Shown here one piece after another: positions 56,706 through 64,000 of a DNA stretch of 64,000 bases (position 1 is the stretch's first letter; the number at the start of each line of letters is the position of its first letter). The notes under the pieces are model-generated. The model had not been told where the DNA came from. It made no database searches and saw only the letters and a list, made by a program, of their open reading frames with translations. A program made the translations under genes and the position numbers. The DNA comes from Histomonas meleagridis (taxonomy: Eukaryota; Parabasalia; Tritrichomonadida; Dientamoebidae): positions 248,001 through 312,000 of the forward strand of contig WSYJ01000157.1 in assembly GCA_020186115.1 (NCBI GenBank). The letters run 5' to 3'.

Positions 56706-59700
56706 TTATTTCAACAAATTTTCTTCACTTTCCACGTAAGGGATAAAAACTATATTACCATTATCTGTCATTGCCGTCAAAATTCTTTTCTTTAATGAGT
56801 AATGCAACATAATAATTTTTGCAAAACATCGATATAAAATTTCGTCAATCAAATAATATGCCTCAAACACGTAAATTTTACCATTTGAAGTTGCCAACGC
56901 AATGAAATCGAAACCTTTTTCATTTGTCCACGTGATCCATAAGTCGACAACGAAATCGATTTTTATAGTTTTAATTTCTATTCCATTTATATTATACAAA
57001 GCCAAATAATATTCTTCTTTACCATCGATGATATTAAAACCATTTACGATGATAAATCCCCAATTTTTAGTGATGATAATTTTCTTCGGAATCATTTTAA
57101 GTCGAATCGCATGAATTGTCGTCCCATCAAATAATGAAGAAACAATTAATGAACCATCATCAGTTCCATTAATTATAACACCAAATGTTTCATTACTATA
57201 TGTACATAATATTGAACTTCGATAAGTTTTCACAGTAATTTGTGATTTATCATTATTATTATGTATTGTAGAACATGCATTATCATGTGATAACACATAA
57301 TAATTTTTAGTTGTTGAAACATTTAATATTTTATTACGTAAAATTTCTTTGGAAATTAAATTACATTTTGTTATATCGAAATAATTTATCATATAACCAG
57401 AATTAGTTATAACTATTAAAACGTTTTTGAAGTTATCATATAAAATCGGATTTTTTAATGATATATTTCCAATATCTTTGTTAAAGACATTAATTTCATT
57501 GTTTAAGAAATTAAATACAAATAATTTAAGTTCATATTTATCAGTTAATATATAAAATTCAATTATTAAATCATTTTCGAATTTAAAGAAACTAAAAATT
57601 ATCGAATCAATTTCTAAATTAATTTTTTTGGATGTCGAAATTATCGAATTTTTAATATTATCATTATTCCTACAACAATGCGGACTAACAAATAATTGCG
57701 GAGGAACTTGTCCAACTTGTTCAAGAGTTGTTTCTACTTCAAGTTTTCTTAATTTATCATTAATGTCTACTTTCTCCCATATATCATCATATAATTCTTC
57801 TCTATAAACATTATAATATTTTTTCGCATTTTCGCCACGTTGTTTATATCCAAATATTAAATCGATCCAATTATTTAAATTCTTAGATGCGTAACTTGAT
57901 TCTAAAGCTTTACGACTCTTATATATGAAATCCATTGGTGAATTTGCCCAATTTGGTAATACCACATTATCTATAGATGTTTCTTTAACTTTACCTAAAT
58001 CGAATTCATTATTATTCGTAAGGAATTCAGGTTCGAAAAAGAATTCAGGTATTAATTCTCTATAATCATTCATTTGTGTCAATATTAAATCAAATGTACG
58101 TTTCATTGATGAAAATACTCGCGACGGATTATCAAATCGTCCGCCTTGCATATCGATATGTAATTGTGTAAATGGTTCCATACGTATTAAATATAAAAAG
58201 ACTGATAAAGGTGATGAAACATATGTACTATAAAGAAATGGCTTAACATCAAATAATTCTAAATCTTTAATCCTTTCAAGTAACTCTTGGAACTTTTCTT
58301 TGCCTAATGATCCAATTGGTTTTGATAAATCTCGGAATATCGTTTCATCATTTAAATCAATTTCTGAATCATCAAAGTTTGTTATTATCCATGGAACTAT
58401 TGGATATTGTGATGAATCATTAAATGAACGTGATGCAATGATATTTAAAAACATTAAATATTCGAAATTAGAGATTTCATTATTTTTCCATTTTTCAGTC
58501 ATTTGAAATGTATTTATAAAGTTTTGATAATTTGTTTGTTGAATTATTATTGTTTTAGGCGCTATTGATGATATTTTATTTGTGATATATTTCGACGTTT
58601 TATCCAAAAAATCAATGAAATATGTTTTACCATTTAATAAAAATATTTCTATTGACGTTTGATGTTGTTTTCTTCTTCGCCAAAAGATATATTTTATTGA
58701 TGTTAATGGGAAATAATGAAATGATTTATCAGATAATATTTTAATATGTTTTTGCGATAAAATAAATGTAGCGTCATATGTATAATTAATTTTTATGACT
58801 TCACATTTAGATTGATATATAGTTCGTTCATTATAAAACTTTTGATCTTTTTTTGGTTCATTAAATTTTTGTAATTCATCATCAATTGTTAATGGATGTA
58901 ATTTCTTAGGCTCTTTAACTTCTTCAATAGTTATACCTAAATCCCTCATTTTAGAAGCTGTCTTATGCTTATCGAAATGTCGATTTAATTTTGTTCTAAA
59001 TGGGCAAAAGTTAACATTTAATGTATTATCACGTTTATAATGATGTTTTATATCATAAGAAACTCCCCACGGTGCATAATCAGTTGCCATTTGACTCCAT
59101 AAAACTCTCCAACTCTTTGTAGTTATTTCTAAATTCTTCTTTATTATATGAGTAGTTTGAATCAAATGATTAATTGATATTAATTCATAATTGTTTTGAT
59201 TATTTATGAATTTATTTAATGATTTTTTATAACAATTCATTGAAAAGTTTCGAATATTTTGTATAATTCCTTGTGATACATTTGCTAAGTTTGGTATTGG
59301 TATGTTTAAATCATTTATAGGATTACGTTTATATAAATAATATTTAATAATAACTGAATATACTTGAGTAGATATAATATCTGATTTTTCACATAGTTTT
59401 AATATTCGTAATGATAATTGTGAATCTTCCCATTGGAATACGTTTTGGGAGAAAAACATTCTTAAGCCAAAATAATAATTCGATTGGTTTAAGTTTGAAT
59501 CAATTATTTTATATTCTAAATCATTTTCGATATCAATTTCATTTTGTTCTTTATCAAAGAAATTTTTCCAAGTTTTTATTGTATCATTTTTAACATTTGA
59601 TAAAATTTGTTTATTTTCATATGTTATATTATATGGACTATCTTTAAATAGGAATATTAACGCGTTATTATGTAATTTCTCTCTACGATAAAATAAGAAA

Positions 59701-62700
59701 AACCAACATAAATTGAAATATTCATTATTAGCTTCAAAATTATCATTTTCAACTAAATTTGTAATTATTTCTATAAATATTTTTTGCCATTTTTCACTAT
59801 CGATATTTAAGATAATACAAATATAATCTATAATACAAAATATATTTGTCCATTCTTTTTGTGAACATTCAGCAATAAATTTAATTATATCAGGTAATTC
59901 ATAAATTATAGAACCATAAATGACCCAAATTAACCAATTTATTGATAAACAATATTTATTTGATGGAATTAAAGCATCAAAAATTGATAAAAAGTTTTCT
60001 TTTCCTAATAAACAACCATAATAACAACATAAAGAAAATATTTCTGGTGAATCTTGTAAAATATGTGTAATTTTTGCAAATAATGGTTTTGTAATATTAT
60101 AATTATATTTTAACTCATGGAAATATATCTCAAAATGTTCAATTAATGTTAAATCTTTAAATAAATTATTTCGATGTAATTTTATTACTAATGAAATTGT
60201 TGTTAATAAAATAAATTCATTTTCTGATAATAATAATTTATGTATTGCAGAAAAAGTTTCAGGTTTATTAATAAAGTCAATAAAAATTGTTTTATTTTTA
60301 TCAATTAAATTAATTAAGAATAATAATAAATCATAAACTTGGTTAACATCTTTACAATTTAAACAATGACTTAATATTAATATTAAATCACCTTCTGTTA
60401 TTAATTTATAATAATAATTTAAAAGTATGAAAAATATTTTATTTCGAATAAAATGCAAATTATTTAAATCGAAATTTCTTTGAATAATTTCTTCGTTTTC
60501 TTGTTCATAAAATAAATAATAACGTATTAAATCTAGAAATTCATTAAATGGTAATATTTCAGTGGGAATATAATTTTCATTTAAAAACAAGTTTTTATTC
60601 CAATATTTAACAATTTTTTCGAATTCTGTACTTCTAATCCACAATTGTAAATTTAATAAAACATCTTTAAGTAATGATTTTCTTAAATCAAAATGTGCAA
60701 TTTTTTGTAATAATAAAACAAACATATTATAAAATTGAAATGTTAACCCATTAAAATTAGATGTAATTAATAAATATGATATCATTGCGAACCCATTTAT
60801 ATTATCGAAATGATTTTGTTGTTCTTCATCAATTAATAAAATATTTTCTAAAAGTGAAAATAATAAAACTATTTCAGATTCATCGTTACTATTTAATTTA
60901 GCAAATAATGGTAATATTAATTCTATTTTACATACACTTAAAAACGCTTCTGGAAAATTATATATTTCTGGTGATCCAAAATATTGTTGTCTAAAATTAA
61001 ATACTTTTTCAGGAGTAAAATAATCAAAAAACTCAAAAGTTGGTTGTTTCATAAATCGCGGACCATTTTCAAATAAATATTTTATCTTTAACTTAGTTAA
61101 AGTTGGATATATTCCAAAACAGCCAAGTTTACCATTACCATAATTCCCTCCACTAAAACGAATTATCTCTAATTCTTCAATATTTATATCTTTTTTAAAT
61201 GAAACTTCTTTCGATTCTTTTAAGTCAATCCAACCTAAAAACTTTGAATTTTGACAATTAATTGTAAGTAAAAACCATTGACGAATTTTGACGTTTTCGA
61301 TTAAATTTATAATTTCATCATTAAATTTGATATAAATTGTATTATTCTTGATTCCAATTAATAGAATTTGATTGATTTCGCATATTTTTAAATCAGAATC
61401 TGATTCATCAAAATATATCCAACCTGAAAAAGAAAAAGAATTTGCTATTTCAAGTTTTTTATACATTTTCGATTGTAATACTGTATGATTTTGTAATGGA
61501 ATTGTTGCACTTGGAATTTGATAATTAGAAACAATTGAATAATTTAGGAAACGTAAATATTCTTTTCGATTTTCAGTAGTATTTAATAAAGAAATGAATT
61601 TTTGTACTATTACTGGCGATGATATTATAATTGTTATGATCTTTAATAGATCAAGAATTTTAATTATTTTATCTTGCTCTTTAACATCTGATAATTTTTC
61701 GACAAGAAATAAATCAACTCCACTTTCATGAAAAGAAAAACAATTTTTTGTTGAATTCGAACAAAGATTTGTAAATGTATTTATTAAAATATCAAAATTT
61801 GTATCCCAAAAACATTTAAATAACATTTTAATTAAATTTAATTGTTTAATTTCATCATCTTTAATTATATAATTTAAAAATGTATTAAAAAGTTCATTAT
61901 CATTTTTAATAAAATGTTTTTCGAGTATTAAATCTTCTAATAAATTTACATATTCAATTGAAAATATCGATGTTTGACTTAAGAACTTATTATATTTAAA
62001 TATATAATCCAAACAATCAATTAATTTATTTCTATTTATAGCTTCACAAAACATATAAATCATTTTGGAAAACGTTTCTGAATATTCCGGAATATTATCA
62101 AACAATATAAATAATTGATCCAAAATTAGTTTTGCAATTATAATTCCATTTCTTTTAGGAAACATTGAACAAACTTGTTCGAAGAATATAATAAATAATT
62201 GGATGAAAGGATGTGAATGATTTGTATTAATTTCTTTTAGAAATTTAACAATTTGATTTAATATATTTTTATATATTGATTGATCAAATATACATGACAA
62301 AAAAAATGATGTAAATATTTCATCAGCAAAAAAATTTGTAGAAATTTCATTAGATTCTAATAACATAAATAAAAGTCTAAATAAAGAAATTCGAGTTTTA
62401 ATATATTTTGTATTCGGTGGATAATTATTCATTAATAAACAATATAAACGAATAAATTTAGGATCATTTATAACAGCTTTAATTAGTTCTTCTTTCATTA
62501 ATATTAATCTTTCAATTATTTCCGATAATAAATTTGGATATAAAGTAAATTTTTGTAAAAATTGGCCAAAAACATTTGTAGTTTTACATATAATCTTTAA
62601 TGCAAATTGTCGTGATGAATTAATCACTTTAAAGTTTGATATACAATTAAAAATTGTATAATTAGGTAAAAACAATTCATAATCAAAAAATATATCAAAA

Positions 62701-63884
62701 AAATCAAATGAAATTTCTTTGTTAATTAAATCAACGAAAAATAAAAACGAATTCATTAAATATTTTGATGATTTATCTTGTGGTCTGTTCTTTAATAAAT
62801 TTGCAAATAATTCAATGAAATATTTCGGATTTACTTTCTTCTCAATAAACATATGATCAATAGATACTAAAAATGAATTTACAATTGGATCACTTAAATC
62901 CTTTTTAGAAAATGGTTCAAATTTACAAACGGGTTCTTCTAAATTAAGCATTTCAAATGATTCTGAAAATTCTGCTGAAAAGATATACGAAGTATTAAGT
63001 TGTGTAGTAGCTTCTAAACATTCGACTTCTTCACCATTAGTTTCTGGCAATTGAAATGATGTCGTGGATTCCTCAATATATGAAACAAGTCCATTTAACA
63101 CATGATTTTGTGCTTCCGTGATAATTTCGCTTGGAAGAAGTGGAAAAAGATTAAAACATAATGATAAAGATGTTCCATTAAAATGGGAAAAAGTTGTAAT
63201 AATGAATTTATATAGCTCCATAGCAATGCTTTGTGAAAGGCTTTTTGGTTGTTCGACAAGAATAATAGTAATTAAACCAATTATACTTGCAATATGAATT
63301 GTCTCATCTGTTTTTTGGAATTTAAAAAGATGTAATAAAAGAACTTCGTATGCAAGAGATGGAAGTTTTAAGTGTTTCGTGAAAAATGTGTAAACTGTTT
63401 TGAAAATTTCATCAAACGAATATGAATTTTCGGTTGTAACATAAATGCAATAGAGATCAATAAAAGAATCACTTAACTGAGGGATGTCAAATTTTGATAT
63501 TGTATTCATTAGTATTGGTAAATAATCGATTTTTTGGTAGATTACATAATTTTGTATAAATGCAAGAAAACAATTTGCAACATAACTAGCATAATAGGTG
63601 GTAACCTTTGGTGAGGTATTTTTAACATTTATAGCTTTTAGATGATTTTCCGATATTAAAAATGTTACAGGAAATTCGATAAAATATTCTTTTACATTTT
63701 TGTGTTTTTTTATGATATTTTTGATCTTTTTTATTTGATCATTTGTTACAGTTGGAATTTTAATTTGAGTAAAAATTCGATCAAATCCTTCTTCTTCTTT
63801 TAAATCTTCTGGATTTATAGCTGATTTTACAGCCAAAATATTGCTAATTGTCTGTTTCAGATGAGAAGAAAAATCAAAACTCAT
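56706..63884 (-). CDS. BEACH-WD40 protein (LvsA/neurobeachin-like)
   Basis: A 2392-residue protein. Residues 1-780 are helical repeats (ARM-like). About 815-930 is a concanavalin A-like sandwich (SFSFSGWIYFDESDSDL; RQWFLLTINCQNSKFLGWID), common in this family. More helices run to about 1590. A PH-BEACH domain is at about 1685-1775 (DATFILSQKHIKILSD). The BEACH domain is at about 1790-2065, with signatures NFEYLMFLNIIASRSFND, YPIVPWIITNFD, FRDLSKPIGSL, LIRMEPFTQLHIDMQGGRFD, ELIPEFFFEPEFL and LPNWANSPMDFIYKSRKALE. The tail (2065-2392) is WD40-like. BEACH proteins control lysosome and vacuole size, contractile vacuole function and membrane fusion. All BEACH core blocks are present. The gene lies close to the right window edge; its start at 63884 is complete. 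Confidence 0.95.
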   Translation of the reverse strand: MSFDFSSHLKQTISNILAVKSAINPEDLKEEEGFDRIFTQIKIPTVTNDQIKKIKNIIKKHKNVKEYFIEFPVTFLISENHLKAINVKNTSPKVTTYYASYVANCFLAFIQNYVIYQKIDYLPILMNTISKFDIPQLSDSFIDLYCIYVTTENSYSFDEIFKTVYTFFTKHLKLPSLAYEVLLLHLFKFQKTDETIHIASIIGLITIILVEQPKSLSQSIAMELYKFIITTFSHFNGTSLSLCFNLFPLLPSEIITEAQNHVLNGLVSYIEESTTSFQLPETNGEEVECLEATTQLNTSYIFSAEFSESFEMLNLEEPVCKFEPFSKKDLSDPIVNSFLVSIDHMFIEKKVNPKYFIELFANLLKNRPQDKSSKYLMNSFLFFVDLINKEISFDFFDIFFDYELFLPNYTIFNCISNFKVINSSRQFALKIICKTTNVFGQFLQKFTLYPNLLSEIIERLILMKEELIKAVINDPKFIRLYCLLMNNYPPNTKYIKTRISLFRLLFMLLESNEISTNFFADEIFTSFFLSCIFDQSIYKNILNQIVKFLKEINTNHSHPFIQLFIIFFEQVCSMFPKRNGIIIAKLILDQLFILFDNIPEYSETFSKMIYMFCEAINRNKLIDCLDYIFKYNKFLSQTSIFSIEYVNLLEDLILEKHFIKNDNELFNTFLNYIIKDDEIKQLNLIKMLFKCFWDTNFDILINTFTNLCSNSTKNCFSFHESGVDLFLVEKLSDVKEQDKIIKILDLLKIITIIISSPVIVQKFISLLNTTENRKEYLRFLNYSIVSNYQIPSATIPLQNHTVLQSKMYKKLEIANSFSFSGWIYFDESDSDLKICEINQILLIGIKNNTIYIKFNDEIINLIENVKIRQWFLLTINCQNSKFLGWIDLKESKEVSFKKDINIEELEIIRFSGGNYGNGKLGCFGIYPTLTKLKIKYLFENGPRFMKQPTFEFFDYFTPEKVFNFRQQYFGSPEIYNFPEAFLSVCKIELILPLFAKLNSNDESEIVLLFSLLENILLIDEEQQNHFDNINGFAMISYLLITSNFNGLTFQFYNMFVLLLQKIAHFDLRKSLLKDVLLNLQLWIRSTEFEKIVKYWNKNLFLNENYIPTEILPFNEFLDLIRYYLFYEQENEEIIQRNFDLNNLHFIRNKIFFILLNYYYKLITEGDLILILSHCLNCKDVNQVYDLLLFLINLIDKNKTIFIDFINKPETFSAIHKLLLSENEFILLTTISLVIKLHRNNLFKDLTLIEHFEIYFHELKYNYNITKPLFAKITHILQDSPEIFSLCCYYGCLLGKENFLSIFDALIPSNKYCLSINWLIWVIYGSIIYELPDIIKFIAECSQKEWTNIFCIIDYICIILNIDSEKWQKIFIEIITNLVENDNFEANNEYFNLCWFFLFYRREKLHNNALIFLFKDSPYNITYENKQILSNVKNDTIKTWKNFFDKEQNEIDIENDLEYKIIDSNLNQSNYYFGLRMFFSQNVFQWEDSQLSLRILKLCEKSDIISTQVYSVIIKYYLYKRNPINDLNIPIPNLANVSQGIIQNIRNFSMNCYKKSLNKFINNQNNYELISINHLIQTTHIIKKNLEITTKSWRVLWSQMATDYAPWGVSYDIKHHYKRDNTLNVNFCPFRTKLNRHFDKHKTASKMRDLGITIEEVKEPKKLHPLTIDDELQKFNEPKKDQKFYNERTIYQSKCEVIKINYTYDATFILSQKHIKILSDKSFHYFPLTSIKYIFWRRRKQHQTSIEIFLLNGKTYFIDFLDKTSKYITNKISSIAPKTIIIQQTNYQNFINTFQMTEKWKNNEISNFEYLMFLNIIASRSFNDSSQYPIVPWIITNFDDSEIDLNDETIFRDLSKPIGSLGKEKFQELLERIKDLELFDVKPFLYSTYVSSPLSVFLYLIRMEPFTQLHIDMQGGRFDNPSRVFSSMKRTFDLILTQMNDYRELIPEFFFEPEFLTNNNEFDLGKVKETSIDNVVLPNWANSPMDFIYKSRKALESSYASKNLNNWIDLIFGYKQRGENAKKYYNVYREELYDDIWEKVDINDKLRKLEVETTLEQVGQVPPQLFVSPHCCRNNDNIKNSIISTSKKINLEIDSIIFSFFKFENDLIIEFYILTDKYELKLFVFNFLNNEINVFNKDIGNISLKNPILYDNFKNVLIVITNSGYMINYFDITKCNLISKEILRNKILNVSTTKNYYVLSHDNACSTIHNNNDKSQITVKTYRSSILCTYSNETFGVIINGTDDGSLIVSSLFDGTTIHAIRLKMIPKKIIITKNWGFIIVNGFNIIDGKEEYYLALYNINGIEIKTIKIDFVVDLWITWTNEKGFDFIALATSNGKIYVFEAYYLIDEILYRCFAKIIMLHYSLKKRILTAMTDNGNIVFIPYVESEENLLK

Positions 63885-64000
63885 TTGTTTTAGAAGCCTT
63901 GATCTTTTATTGTTTTCGACTTTTCTTTGGAGTAAACTATTTAATTTTTGGGTCGTTTTTGCATAAGAAAGCGTTTATTTTTGGAATAAGTACTTATTCG
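63885..64000. other. Upstream flank of the BEACH gene
   Basis: 116 bp to the window edge. It contains polypyrimidine stretches on the coding strand; no clear M3 or Inr motif was identified. Confidence 0.3.

Overview
The window looks like nuclear DNA of a trichomonad (Parabasalia), most likely Tritrichomonas or a close relative. It is very AT-rich. Genes are mostly single exons, packed on both strands and separated by short AT-rich spacers. The window carries several trichomonad-type families: a BspA-like leucine-rich-repeat surface protein, four loci of a DUF3447/ankyrin family, many divergent Rab/ARF GTPases, HEAT/ARM proteins and decayed DNA transposons. Start codons are often preceded within about 50 bp by motifs that match the published Trichomonas M3 Myb-like core promoter consensus, or an Inr-like TCAYW. 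No canonical GT-AG intron was recognised. The species call is inference from family content; no rRNA or other marker gene is present.

Layout. 1-16 kb: the start of a DUF3447/ankyrin gene (minus, runs off the left edge), an ARM-like protein, a Rab5-like GTPase, an ENTH/VHS-like adaptor with a Q/P/Y-rich tail that is broken by a frameshift and an in-frame TAG, a UAS-UBX protein, the BspA-like membrane protein, an 80-bp tandem repeat, a bacterial-type NAD(P)-binding epimerase, a beta-propeller-like protein and a proline-rich protein. 16.6-22.3 kb is a graveyard: a decayed P-element/THAP9-like transposase and a DUF3447 pseudogene that contains a small palindromic MITE. 22.6-32.2 kb: a ubiquitin-like protein, a coiled-coil protein, a Dbf4-like zinc-finger protein, ribosomal protein eL36, an ORC4-like AAA+ protein and a pseudokinase-HEAT fusion. 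32.5-35.7 kb: a frameshifted mariner transposase beside a third DUF3447 locus, whose ankyrin units are separated by conserved AT-rich spacers with a period of about 170 bp. 36-49 kb: ABCE1/Rli1, an ER glucosyltransferase (UGGT) ending in SDEL, a TBC-like protein, an ARF-like GTPase, a Rab, a second ARM protein, a secreted histidine acid phosphatase and a CK1-like kinase. 49.5-64 kb: a 1765-residue helical protein of unknown function, a fourth DUF3447/ankyrin locus and a 2392-residue BEACH-WD protein.

The intact genes cover replication control (Dbf4-like, ORC4-like), ribosome function (eL36, ABCE1), ER quality control (UGGT, UBX) and vesicle traffic (Rabs, ARF-like, TBC-like, BEACH, ENTH/VHS-like). 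There are no operons; neighbours appear independently transcribed, and a few divergent pairs share very short promoters (49 bp between the start codons at 48155 and 48205). The features most worth follow-up are the ankyrin-plus-spacer arrays, a recurrent AAAAGTGNCA motif near start codons, the palindromes at the start of the ENTH/VHS-like gene, and several regulators that have lost catalytic residues.
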